Positions 16,248 through 24,204 of a stretch of 64,000 nucleotides of DNA are shown here, piece after piece. The translations under genes were made by a program, and so were the position numbers. Under the pieces are notes generated by a model that worked only from the letters and a program-made list of their open reading frames with translations, had not been told where the DNA came from and did no database searches. How positions within the stretch are numbered: position 1 is the stretch's first letter; the number at the start of each line of letters is the position of its first letter. Source of the stretch: UBA11524 sp964464815 (lineage in GTDB: Bacteria; Bacillota; Clostridia; Christensenellales; Aristaeellaceae); the NCBI GenBank assembly GCA_964464815.1, contig CAYXHF010000005.1:33587-97586 (forward strand), written 5' to 3'.

Positions 16248-17297
16248 ATGAAAAAAATCATTGCTCTGCTGCTCATGCTGATGCTGCTCACCCTTCCGGC
16301 GCTGGCCGACACCATCGAGGCAACGGGCACTGTCACCGCCACCATGATGCAGACGCTGCTTTCTCCGGCATCCGCACCCATTGACACCCTGTTTGTCCAG
16401 CAGGGCGACCATGTGGACGGCGGCGCAGGGCTCCTACGCCTGAAAACGACCGCCGTTTACGCCACGCAGGACGGCACCGTGCGCGTCTTTGGTCAGGTCG
16501 GCAACGCTACCGATGCCATCACCAGCCGCTACGGCGCGGTTGTGTATCTTGAGCCGGCCCAGCGCTATACCATTTCCGCCTCCACCAGGTCTGCCTACAA
16601 CAGCGATGACACGAAGCTGATTCATGCGGGCGAAACGGTCTATCTGCGCGCCACCAATAACACCAAGCTGACCGGCACAGGAACTGTCACCAGCGTTTCC
16701 GACACGAGCTACACCGTGGAAGTGGACGGCACGCCCTTCACCAGTGGCCTTTCCATCAACATCTACCGTGACAGCGCCTTCGCCGCCACTACCATGATTG
16801 GCAACGGCAAGACCGCACAGACCGGCGCCGTTCTCTACACCGGCAGTGGTTATCTGACCGCCCTGCACGTCACCAACGGTCAAAGCGTCCAGGCCGGTGA
16901 TTGCCTGTTTGAAACGCTGGAAGGTGATTTCACGCCCGGTGATCCGGACATGGCACTCCTGAGCGCACCTGCCTCGGGCGTGATTGCCGCCATCTACACA
17001 AACAGCGGCAGCATGGCCACGGCACAGACCGCGCTCATTGACTTCTATCCAGATGACGGCCTGCGCATCTTCTGCTCCATCCCGGAGGAAGACACGCTCC
17101 GCATCCATGCGGGCGACAGCGTTTCGCTGCTCCTCCCGGGCGAAGAAGTCGCCTCCCTTTTCGGTCATGTCGAGAAGATTTCTCTCCTTCCCGATAACAC
17201 TGCCGCCTACGGTACGACCTACACCGTGTCCATCATTCCCGATACGATGGCGAATTTGCGCTACGGCATGCAGGTGACCGTTCAATTTGCCGAATAA
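16248..17297 (+). CDS. secreted HlyD-like second adaptor
   Basis: This 349-residue protein has a cleavable Sec signal (MKKIIALLLMLMLLTLPALA). Repeated lipoyl/barrel-sandwich features follow (PIDTLFVQQGDHVDGGAGLL near 40–60; TALHVTNGQSVQAGDCLFE near 205–225), and a C-terminal beta-barrel has GMQVTVQF, as in HlyD-family proteins. Unlike the first adaptor it has no membrane anchor. AGGAGG (16231–16236) serves ATG 16248 or the TTG three bases earlier. As fourth gene of the operon it probably extends or caps the MacAB-like assembly; a two-adaptor arrangement is unusual. Confidence 0.78.
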   Translation: MKKIIALLLMLMLLTLPALADTIEATGTVTATMMQTLLSPASAPIDTLFVQQGDHVDGGAGLLRLKTTAVYATQDGTVRVFGQVGNATDAITSRYGAVVYLEPAQRYTISASTRSAYNSDDTKLIHAGETVYLRATNNTKLTGTGTVTSVSDTSYTVEVDGTPFTSGLSINIYRDSAFAATTMIGNGKTAQTGAVLYTGSGYLTALHVTNGQSVQAGDCLFETLEGDFTPGDPDMALLSAPASGVIAAIYTNSGSMATAQTALIDFYPDDGLRIFCSIPEEDTLRIHAGDSVSLLLPGEEVASLFGHVEKISLLPDNTAAYGTTYTVSIIPDTMANLRYGMQVTVQFAE

Positions 17298-17316
17298 AGA
17301 AACCGTATCCCTTCCG

Positions 17317-17360
17317 CAGGGTGATGCAAAGCCTGTTCTTTGCCGTCACCCTGTTTTTTT
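17317..17360 (+). terminator. terminator of the MacAB-like operon
   Basis: CAGGGTGATGCAAAG (17317–17331) pairs with CTTTGCCGTCACCCTG (17338–17353), with one mismatch, followed by seven T. Confidence 0.88.
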
Positions 17361-17450
17361 CTGCCGATACTGCAACATAGGCAAGCTTTCCTTTGCGAAA
17401 AACGACCCTTTCCCGCGAATGTTTTTTTCCTGTTTTTTGCGTCCAGACTA

Positions 17451-17479
17451 TTGCAATTTAGCGTGGAAAAGCGTATGAT
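17451..17479 (+). promoter_or_regulatory. promoter of serC–serA
   Basis: TTGCAA (17451–17456), 17 bp, TATGAT (17474–17479). Confidence 0.7.
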
Positions 17480-17491
17480 ATGCACATAAAG

Positions 17492-17518
17492 CAAATTTCG
17501 CCCGGTGGACGAAATTTG
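17492..17518 (+). promoter_or_regulatory. inverted repeat in the serC leader
   Basis: CAAATTTCG (17492–17500) and CGAAATTTG (17510–17518) form a perfect 9-bp inverted repeat with a 9-nt centre, starting about 12 bp after the -10 box. It could be a repressor site or an RNA hairpin; no T run follows, so it is not a terminator. Confidence 0.5.
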
Positions 17519-17554
17519 TCCCACTAAAATGATTTTTTCAGGAGGCGCATTGCG

Positions 17555-18631
17555 ATGGATCGTGTATATAACTTCTCCCCTGGCCCCTCGATGCTGGCCC
17601 AGCCCGTGCTGGAAAAGGCACAGCAGCAGCTCATGATGTACGGCAACACCGGCATGTCCGTGATGGAAATGTCGCATCGCAGTAAGATGTATACCGACAT
17701 CTTCGACAAGACCGTGGCTGACCTGCGCGACCTGATGCATATCGGCGAGGACTACGAGGTACTCCTCCTGCAAGGCGGCGCAACACTTCAGTTCTCCGCC
17801 ATTCCCCTGAACCTGATGGTGAAGGGCAAGGCCGACTATGTGGATTCCGGCAACTTCGCGCATCTGGCCGCCGAGGAGGCCAAGCGCTATGGCACGGTCA
17901 ACATCGCCGCGACAAGCCGCGCGGATAACTACACCTACGTTCCGGATATGAAGACGGCCAATTTCGATCCCGATGCCGATTATGTCCACATCACCCAGAA
18001 CAACACCATCTACGGCACGCGCTTTACCGAATTGCCCGATACGCCCGCGCCGCTGGTGGCTGACGCAAGCTCCATGATTCTCTCCGAGCCGATGGATGTG
18101 AACCGCTATGGCGTCATCTACGCCGGTGCGCAGAAGAACATCGGTCCGTCCGGCCTGTGCGTGGTGATTGTGCGCAAGGATTTGCTGGGCCACGCCAACC
18201 CGCTTTGCCCCAAGCTGATGGACTGGAAGGTCGAGGCCGACAAGGGCAGCATGTATAACACGCCCAACACCTGGGGCATCTACCTGGCCGGACTGACGTT
18301 TGACTGGCTCAAGAGTGTCGGCGGTGTCGAGGCCATCTATCAGGTCAATCAGGAAAAGGCCGCGCTGCTCTACGACTTCCTGGACAACAGCCGCCTGTTC
18401 AAGGCCACGGCACAGAAGGAATACCGCAGCCTGATGAACGTCACCTTCGTCACCGGCGATGCGGATATGGATGCCGCATTCGTCAAGGCCGCCGCCGCAC
18501 AGGGCCTTGTCAATTTGAAGGGCCACCGCACCGTTGGCGGCATGCGCGCCTCCATCTACAACGCCATGCCCGTGGACGGCGTGAAGAAGCTGGTCGCCTT
18601 CATGAAGCAATTTGAACAAGAAAACGCATAA
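17555..18631 (+). CDS. serC: phosphoserine aminotransferase
   Basis: This 358-residue class V aminotransferase starts with the SerC signature YNFSPGPSMLAQPVLE. It has the substrate segment MEMSHRSK, and the PLP lysine is Lys194 in AGAQKNIGPSG. SerC converts 3-phosphohydroxypyruvate and glutamate to phosphoserine. Length and motifs are normal. It is 15 bp upstream of serA, forming a two-gene serine pathway operon; serB is not nearby. AGGAGG precedes ATG 17555. Confidence 0.95.
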   Translation: MDRVYNFSPGPSMLAQPVLEKAQQQLMMYGNTGMSVMEMSHRSKMYTDIFDKTVADLRDLMHIGEDYEVLLLQGGATLQFSAIPLNLMVKGKADYVDSGNFAHLAAEEAKRYGTVNIAATSRADNYTYVPDMKTANFDPDADYVHITQNNTIYGTRFTELPDTPAPLVADASSMILSEPMDVNRYGVIYAGAQKNIGPSGLCVVIVRKDLLGHANPLCPKLMDWKVEADKGSMYNTPNTWGIYLAGLTFDWLKSVGGVEAIYQVNQEKAALLYDFLDNSRLFKATAQKEYRSLMNVTFVTGDADMDAAFVKAAAAQGLVNLKGHRTVGGMRASIYNAMPVDGVKKLVAFMKQFEQENA

Positions 18632-18646
18632 GGAGGTCAACGCGCC

Positions 18647-19813
18647 ATGTACAAGATTCAAACGCTCAACGCCATTTCGCCTGTGATTCATGAGGAGCTG
18701 TCCGCAGACAACTACGCCATCAGCCCCGAAGAACCTACGCCCGATGGCATTCTGGTGCGCTCTGCCGCCATGCATGATCTGCCACTGCCCGATGCGCTGC
18801 TGGGCATTGCCCGCGCTGGCGCTGGTGTGAATAACATTCCGCTGGATAAATGCACCCGTCAGGGCATCGCCGTGTTCAACACGCCCGGCGCGAATGCCAA
18901 CGCCGTGGCCGAGCTGGTGCTGGGTGCGCTGGTGATGGGCAGCCGCAACGTGGCCGCCGGTGTCCGCTGGGCCGACACGCTCAAGGGACAGGACGGCGTC
19001 GCCAAGCTGGTGGAAAAGGGCAAAGGGCAGTTTGTCGGGCCGGAGCTGCGCGGCAAAACGCTGGGCGTGATTGGTCTTGGCGCGATTGGCCGTCTGGTCG
19101 CCAATGCCGCTTGTGCCGGCTTTGGCATGAAGGTCATTGGCTGTGACCCCTTCATCTCCGTGGAAAGCGCATGGGCGCTGTCCAGCCAGGTGCGCCGCGC
19201 CGCCACCAATGACGAGGTTTTTGCACAGGCGGACTACATCACCTTCCACGTACCGCTCAACGACAAGACGCGTGGCACGATTGATGCGGCCACGATTGCC
19301 AAGATGAAGCCGGGCGCGATTCTGCTCAACTTCTCCCGTGGCGAGCTGGCCAACATTCCCGACCTGAAGGCTGCTTTGGCCGCCGGTCAGCTGGGCGGCT
19401 ACGTGACGGACTTCCCGTGCGAAGAGCTGCTGGGCGTTGACAAGGTCACCTGCATCCCGCATCTGGGTGCCTCCACGCCCGAAAGCGAGGACAACTGCGC
19501 CCGCATGGCCGCCGCCGAGCTGCGCGACTATCTGGAAACCGGTTCGATTCGCAACAGCGTCAATCTGCCCGATGTGCCGCTGGGCAAGCCGGAGGATGTG
19601 CGCGTGCTGGTGATTCACGAGAACGTGCCGAACATGGTCGCAACCATCACCACCTGCATTTCGGCCGAGCATATCAACATCGAGAATCTGGTCAACAAGT
19701 CCCGCAAGGATGTGGCCGTCACGGTCATGGAGCTGTCTGACATGCCCTCGGCACAGGCGCTCAATGTCATCAAGGCTATTTCCGGCGTTATCCGCGTCAG
19801 GACGTTTAACTGA
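18647..19813 (+). CDS. serA: D-3-phosphoglycerate dehydrogenase
   Basis: This 388-residue D-isomer 2-hydroxyacid dehydrogenase has the NAD site VIGLGAIGRLVAN (about 139–151). The catalytic Arg/Glu region is NFSRGELAN, and His is in IPHLGASTPE. A C-terminal ACT domain starts near 320 (VRVLVIHENVPNMVATI). It oxidises 3-phosphoglycerate as the first step to serine. The single ACT domain without the intervening ASB domain is the short SerA form, and ACT domains commonly sense serine. It is translated from AAGGAGG just after serC. Confidence 0.93.
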   Translation: MYKIQTLNAISPVIHEELSADNYAISPEEPTPDGILVRSAAMHDLPLPDALLGIARAGAGVNNIPLDKCTRQGIAVFNTPGANANAVAELVLGALVMGSRNVAAGVRWADTLKGQDGVAKLVEKGKGQFVGPELRGKTLGVIGLGAIGRLVANAACAGFGMKVIGCDPFISVESAWALSSQVRRAATNDEVFAQADYITFHVPLNDKTRGTIDAATIAKMKPGAILLNFSRGELANIPDLKAALAAGQLGGYVTDFPCEELLGVDKVTCIPHLGASTPESEDNCARMAAAELRDYLETGSIRNSVNLPDVPLGKPEDVRVLVIHENVPNMVATITTCISAEHINIENLVNKSRKDVAVTVMELSDMPSAQALNVIKAISGVIRVRTFN

Positions 19814-19842
19814 CGCCTTTCAGAGACACCCTTTCACTGACA

Positions 19843-19891
19843 AACGGATGCTGTTGCCGCCTTTGTGCTTTTGCAACTGCATCCGTTTTTT
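19843..19891 (+). terminator. terminator after serA
   Basis: AACGGATGCTGTTGC (19843–19857) pairs with GCAACTGCATCCGTT (19873–19887), with a T·T mismatch, then a T run. Confidence 0.85.
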
Positions 19892-19931
19892 GATGCAGAA
19901 AGAAGGATACGCGACCGTTTTGGGATTGCCC

Positions 19932-19960
19932 TTGCCAAACCGCGCCGAATGCGATACAAT
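19932..19960 (+). promoter_or_regulatory. promoter of the Fe-ADH–DUF218–rsmG cluster
   Basis: TTGCCA (19932–19937), 17 bp, TACAAT (19955–19960), 22 bp before the ADH start. Confidence 0.75.
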
Positions 19961-19982
19961 AGACACGAAAGGTGGCGGATCT

Positions 19983-21116
19983 ATGCCTACATGGCTCAAG
20001 GAAGGACGCGGTGCGCTCAGCGGTGCGAATATCGCTGTGCTGCTGCGTGAAATGGGCGTTACCCGACCGATGCTGGTCGCGGGTCAGCGCACGAAGGATG
20101 TATTTTTTGCCCGTACAGGGATGACATTGCCGGTCTTTGGCGGTTTTCACCCCAATCCGGATTTAGCAGACTGTGAGGCCGGTGCGGCGCTGATGCGTGA
20201 AAAGCACTGTGACGGTCTGATTTCACTCGGCGGTGGCTCGGCCATGGATACAGCCAAGGGCATCAAGGCCCTGATGCTTGCCAGCAAGGACGATGTGCGC
20301 CACAGTGCCTTGCCGGAGGGCGCAACGCTCCCGCATCTGGCGATTCCCGGTACGGCTGGCACGGGCGCAGAAACGACCGCCGTCGCCGTGCTGTATGAAA
20401 ACGGCCAGAAGCTGTCCGTGGATCATCCTGCGCTCCTGCCGGAGGCGGTGCTGCTGGACGGCTCGCTGCTGGATACACTGCCGGAGTATCACAAGAAAGC
20501 CTGCGCCATGGATGCCTTGGCACAGGGCATTGAATCCTGGTGGGCAAAGAAGGCCACGGCTGACAGCCGCGTGCATGCCGAAGCGGCCATTTCCGGCGTG
20601 CTTGACCACCTCCGCGCGTATTTACAGCCGGGTGAGGATGCACATCCCGCACAGGATGCCATGCTCCGCGCCGCGTATGAATCCGGTCTGGCCATTTTGA
20701 CCACACGCACCACGGCGGCGCATGCCATGAGCTATCAGATTACCAAGAAGCTGGGCGCGGCGCACGGCCACGCCTGCATGCTGACCCTGCCGCATTTGTG
20801 GCTGCATCTGGCACAGAATCCGGCGCATCACGCCTTGCTGACCTCCCTGTCCCGCTGTATGGGCGGTCACTCCCCGGAGGACGGCGCATGGCTGCTGCTG
20901 GGCCTGCTGTGTGCGCTGGAGCTGGACAACATCGCCATGCCTGATGATGACACGCTGGATGCACTGGCCGCATCGGTCAACGTGGAGCGCTTGGGCAATC
21001 ACCCCGAGGCGCTGACGACCGAACAGCTGCGCCAGCTATACGTGCGTGCCTTCACGCCGCTGGATGACGAAATCCGCCAGAAGGCGCTGAATACGTGGAA
21101 TGCCTATGGTCGATAA
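19983..21116 (+). CDS. iron-containing alcohol dehydrogenase (variant metal site)
   Basis: This 377-residue group III ADH has GGGSAMDTAKG (about 80–90) and PGTAGTGAETT. Metal-site positions are Asp and Gln in MDALAQGIES (Gln where most family members have His), His in TTAAHAMSY and His in GAAHGHA. That Gln and the AHGHA form recall the branch that includes phosphonoacetaldehyde reductases, but the substrate is not clear and no phosphonate genes are nearby. ATG 19983 is used because the promoter ends at 19960, so longer frames would start before transcription. Its stop lies inside the next gene. Confidence 0.8.
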   Translation: MPTWLKEGRGALSGANIAVLLREMGVTRPMLVAGQRTKDVFFARTGMTLPVFGGFHPNPDLADCEAGAALMREKHCDGLISLGGGSAMDTAKGIKALMLASKDDVRHSALPEGATLPHLAIPGTAGTGAETTAVAVLYENGQKLSVDHPALLPEAVLLDGSLLDTLPEYHKKACAMDALAQGIESWWAKKATADSRVHAEAAISGVLDHLRAYLQPGEDAHPAQDAMLRAAYESGLAILTTRTTAAHAMSYQITKKLGAAHGHACMLTLPHLWLHLAQNPAHHALLTSLSRCMGGHSPEDGAWLLLGLLCALELDNIAMPDDDTLDALAASVNVERLGNHPEALTTEQLRQLYVRAFTPLDDEIRQKALNTWNAYGR

Positions 21117-21756
21117 GCAGACAGGCGCATGGCCGTTTGTGCAGGCCGTCACGGATTTTCTCTTTCTCGACCATGCACCGGAGAAAGCAGACGTCATTTT
21201 CATCCCTGGGTCACGCCATCTTGGCCACACCCTGCGCGCGGCGGCCTTGTATCGGGAAGGATATGCGCCCTATGTGCTGCCTTCCGGTCTGCATGGGTAT
21301 GCGCAGGCGCAGTTCTGCGGCGTGTTGCCGGAGGACAAGGCGGATTATCCCGGTACATACGACTCCGAATGGGCCTATATGAAGGATGTGCTGATGCATC
21401 ACGGCGTACCGGACAGCGCTATCCTCCGCGAGGACGAGGCGACCTTCACGTGGGACAACGCCCGCAAGTCAGCCGCCGTCCTGCAAGCAAACGGCATTGT
21501 GCCTCACACGGCTATCCTCTGCTGTCGGCCCTTCCATGCACGGCGCGCGCTGTTGTATTACCAGACGGCGTTTCCGCAAACACGCTTCCTTGTCTGTCCC
21601 GGCAAGGAGGTCGGTTGTGACCGCGACGACTGGTATCTGACCGCGCAGGGGCGCGAAAAAATTCTGGGCGAGCTGCGCCGACTCGGCAGTCAGATTGCAC
21701 CGCAATTTGACGAATTATGCCACGCCACGGAGAATTTTCTTCCTTCGCAAGGATGA
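21100..21756 (+). CDS. YdcF-like DUF218 protein
   Basis: This 218-residue soluble protein has the DUF218 pattern. A VIFIPGSRHLGHTLRAAALY strand-helix unit is followed by an acidic TFTWDNARKSA segment and CCRPFHARRALLYYQ, which corresponds to the ITS.YH..RA motif of the family. The biochemical activity of DUF218 proteins is unsettled, with envelope roles proposed. It has no signal or membrane segment. The first ATG (21100) overlaps the ADH by 17 bp; ATG 21106 is an alternative start. Confidence 0.72.
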   Translation: MPMVDKQTGAWPFVQAVTDFLFLDHAPEKADVIFIPGSRHLGHTLRAAALYREGYAPYVLPSGLHGYAQAQFCGVLPEDKADYPGTYDSEWAYMKDVLMHHGVPDSAILREDEATFTWDNARKSAAVLQANGIVPHTAILCCRPFHARRALLYYQTAFPQTRFLVCPGKEVGCDRDDWYLTAQGREKILGELRRLGSQIAPQFDELCHATENFLPSQG

Positions 21757-21824
21757 TTTTTCCTTTACCAATCGTTTTATTCATGACAAAACCATTTTTG
21801 CGAAAACAGGAGTGAACCACACAC

Positions 21825-22439
21825 ATGACACGAGGACTCAAACGATTGCTGAAAACCCTGCTACTACTGATTTTGATGGGCGCTGTGGCCTATGTTGGCC
21901 TGGTGCTGATGGTCTGCTGGAAAGAAGCAAATGTACCCGCACCCGGCAATGACTACGACGCCATGCTGGTCTTGGGCGCACAGGTCAAGCCAGATGGCGA
22001 ACCGTCCCTACAGCTGCAATGGCGACTGGAAAAGGCCGCCGAAACATACCGCATCAAGCCTGTTCCCGTGGTCGTCTGCGGCGGACAGGGCGGCAACGAG
22101 CCGGAAGCAGAAGCCGTCGTCATGCGCAGGGTGCTGATTTCCCTGGGCGTGGACGAAAGCATGATTCTCATGGACACCACCTCCACCAGCACGCATTCCA
22201 ACGTGCGCAACGCCATGTCGCTGCTCAAGGGGTATGACGTACACAAGGTTGTGGTGATTACAAGCGATTACCATTTGCCGCGCGCATTGGCCATCACCCG
22301 TGATGCGGGTCTGGATGCCTGTGGCGTGGGCGCCCCCACCAAGCTCGGTATGCGTTACTGGGCGAAAAACCATTGCCGCGAAGCGCTGGCATGGTGCAAA
22401 TACTGGGCGGTGAAGTATCTTCACCTGCCGCTGGAGTGA
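21825..22439 (+). CDS. SanA/YdcF-like DUF218 membrane protein
   Basis: This 204-residue protein has one N-terminal membrane helix (LLKTLLLLILMGAVAYVGL). The DUF218 motifs follow in order: MLVLGAQVKPDGEPS, VVCGGQGGNEPEAEA, STSTHSNVRNA and VVITSDYHLPRALAI. This is the SanA type, anchored in the membrane with its domain outside, associated in enterobacteria with envelope barrier function. It is the second DUF218 gene in a row, only about 70 bp after the first, and is 8 bp from rsmG. The two may be old duplicates that diverged into soluble and anchored forms. Confidence 0.82.
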   Translation: MTRGLKRLLKTLLLLILMGAVAYVGLVLMVCWKEANVPAPGNDYDAMLVLGAQVKPDGEPSLQLQWRLEKAAETYRIKPVPVVVCGGQGGNEPEAEAVVMRRVLISLGVDESMILMDTTSTSTHSNVRNAMSLLKGYDVHKVVVITSDYHLPRALAITRDAGLDACGVGAPTKLGMRYWAKNHCREALAWCKYWAVKYLHLPLE

Positions 22440-22447
22440 AAAAGCCA

Positions 22448-23182
22448 ATGACCACCGAACTGCTTTCCGCGCGTCTTGACGCATGCGGCATTCCCCATTC
22501 TCCCGATCTGGCGCAGAAGCTGCTGACCTACCACACGCTGCTGCTGGACTGGAACACCCGCATGGATTTGACCGCCGTCACGGACGAGGCGGACATGATT
22601 GACCGCCACTACATCGACAGCCTGATGGCGCTGACCCTGCCCGACCTGATTCCGCAGGGTGCGTCACTCATTGACGTGGGCACAGGCGCCGGTTTTCCCG
22701 GTCTGCCGCTGGCGCTGGCGCGTCCCGACCTGCGTGTCACGCTGATGGATGCCCAGCAGAAGCGCCTGAACTTCCTGCAAGCCGTGCTGGATGCCCTACA
22801 GCTGACGAACGTGACGCTGGTGCACGCCCGCGCCGAAGATGGCGCACGCACCAAGGAGCATCGCGAGGCCTACGACCTGGCCGTCGCGCGTGCCGTTGCG
22901 CCCCTGCCGGTGCTGCTGGAATACCTGCTACCCTACGTGAAAACCGGTGGACAGGCGCTATGCTGGAAGGGCCCGGCGGTGCAGGACGAAATGGCAAGCG
23001 GCAAAAAGGCCGCCTTCCTGCTGGGCGGCAAGCTGCTTGACCCGATTCCGGTGTCCATTCCCGGCCAGGATTGGCAGCATCTGCTCGTACCCATCGCCAA
23101 GCAGACAAAAACCGCACGACAATATCCGCGAAAAGCCGGCACGCCCAGCAAGTCTCCGCTGGGTGCAATCGACAAGGGCTGA
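22448..23182 (+). CDS. rsmG: 16S rRNA (guanine527-N7)-methyltransferase
   Basis: This 244-residue protein has the RsmG N-terminus (LLTYHTLLLDWNTRMDLTAVTD), the HYIDSL segment, and the SAM motif DVGTGAGFPGLPLAL. The conserved ARAVAPLPVLLEYLLPYVK region is also present. It methylates G527 of 16S rRNA. ATG 22448 is chosen because the family begins here and the previous gene stops at 22439. rsmG followed by a noc-type gene is the usual order beside the replication origin in Bacillota, although mnmG is not upstream here. Confidence 0.93.
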   Translation: MTTELLSARLDACGIPHSPDLAQKLLTYHTLLLDWNTRMDLTAVTDEADMIDRHYIDSLMALTLPDLIPQGASLIDVGTGAGFPGLPLALARPDLRVTLMDAQQKRLNFLQAVLDALQLTNVTLVHARAEDGARTKEHREAYDLAVARAVAPLPVLLEYLLPYVKTGGQALCWKGPAVQDEMASGKKAAFLLGGKLLDPIPVSIPGQDWQHLLVPIAKQTKTARQYPRKAGTPSKSPLGAIDKG

Positions 23183-23207
23183 CAAGCCCTACCGCTGGAT
23201 GACAAAA

Positions 23208-23267
23208 CAGACCCTCTGACGGGCGAAAATCGTGTCGAACGATTCTTCTTGCCCGCAGAGGGTCTTT
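23208..23267 (+). terminator. terminator after rsmG
   Basis: AGACCCTCTGACGGGC pairs with GCCCGCAGAGGGTCT across about 28 nt, followed by TTTGCTTT. Confidence 0.75.
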
Positions 23268-23331
23268 GCTTTATACTAATTTCATGCAATCGCACAATAC
23301 TACTTGCGAAACGAAAGAGGTGCATTGTCCC

Positions 23332-24204
23332 ATGCTGAATCAGGCGCAGTGGCCACAGCCCAGCTATCTCCTGCTGCCCGTATGGCAGATTTCGCTCCGG
23401 GAGAGCGTCCAGAATTCCAGCGCCAGTCCCATGCCTCTGGAGGCACTCGCCGATGAGATTGACAAGGACGGCTTGCGCGAACCCATTGCCGTTCGCCAGG
23501 GCAAAAACGGCTATGTCATCGTGCATGGCAATCGCCGTCTGCTGGCCTGTCGGATGCTGGGATGGCATGAAATTCCCGCACGGCTGGAGGCACCCGCGAT
23601 TCGCGATTTATTGACGGCCGAGGAGCTGTTCCGCGCCCTGCGCAGTCACGATCTGGAATACCCTGAGCAGGCCGAAGCCGTTGTGCGCCTGAATGAGGAA
23701 TTCTCCATCAGCCGCGCCGACATTGCCCGTCTGCTCGGCGACAGTGCCATGCATGTCATGACGCTCCACCGCATCGGGCATCTGGATGCCCAATGCTTGC
23801 AGCTTTTGCGGGAAAAGCGACTGCCGGAGCGCATCGCCGCCGCCATCACGCGCCTACCCGAGGCGCACGACCGCCTGCACCTGCTGCAAAAAGCCGCACA
23901 GGAAAAGCTGGACATCCGCGAGGTGGAATTGCTGATTGCCAGCACCCTGCATCAGCACGCACCCACATCAAGTGACACGCCAGCGTCCTGCACCATCCAT
24001 CCTGTTCCGCCTGAACAGACGAATCGTCGGCGTGTGCAGAGCCTGATTCGGGATGTGCGCCCATACCTGAACACCCTGCGGGACGTAACCCGACAAATGC
24101 AGAGCGCCGGATACGCCGTGGACTTCTCCGAACGCACTGAGAACGGGTCAACAACCCTGACCATTCGCGTACCCAGACCGCGCCGCCGTCAGTCCGTCAA
24201 ATAA
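23332..24204 (+). CDS. ParB/Noc-family DNA-binding protein
   Basis: This 290-residue protein has a ParB/Srx nuclease-like fold (about 15–95; LEALADEIDKDGLREPIAVR, then YVIVHGNRRLLACRMLG). The GNRR motif stands where ParB proteins have the CTP-binding GERR or GHRR. A helix-turn-helix follows (about 125–160; EFSISRADIARLLGDSAMHVM), then a variable C-terminus. Being next to rsmG it matches the position of noc (nucleoid occlusion). parA and parB, which normally follow noc, are absent here, and I found no parS- or NBS-like palindrome. The last 16 bp overlap the convergent gene. Confidence 0.75.
   Translation: MLNQAQWPQPSYLLLPVWQISLRESVQNSSASPMPLEALADEIDKDGLREPIAVRQGKNGYVIVHGNRRLLACRMLGWHEIPARLEAPAIRDLLTAEELFRALRSHDLEYPEQAEAVVRLNEEFSISRADIARLLGDSAMHVMTLHRIGHLDAQCLQLLREKRLPERIAAAITRLPEAHDRLHLLQKAAQEKLDIREVELLIASTLHQHAPTSSDTPASCTIHPVPPEQTNRRRVQSLIRDVRPYLNTLRDVTRQMQSAGYAVDFSERTENGSTTLTIRVPRPRRRQSVK

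Noticed and set aside
17282..19672. Long minus-strand open frame opposite serC and serA
   Set aside because: It covers two clear enzymes on the other strand and shows no protein-like motif; antisense shadow.
23182..23332. Replication origin next to rsmG
   Set aside because: No DnaA-box cluster, dnaA or parAB visible, only a terminator and a short gap.
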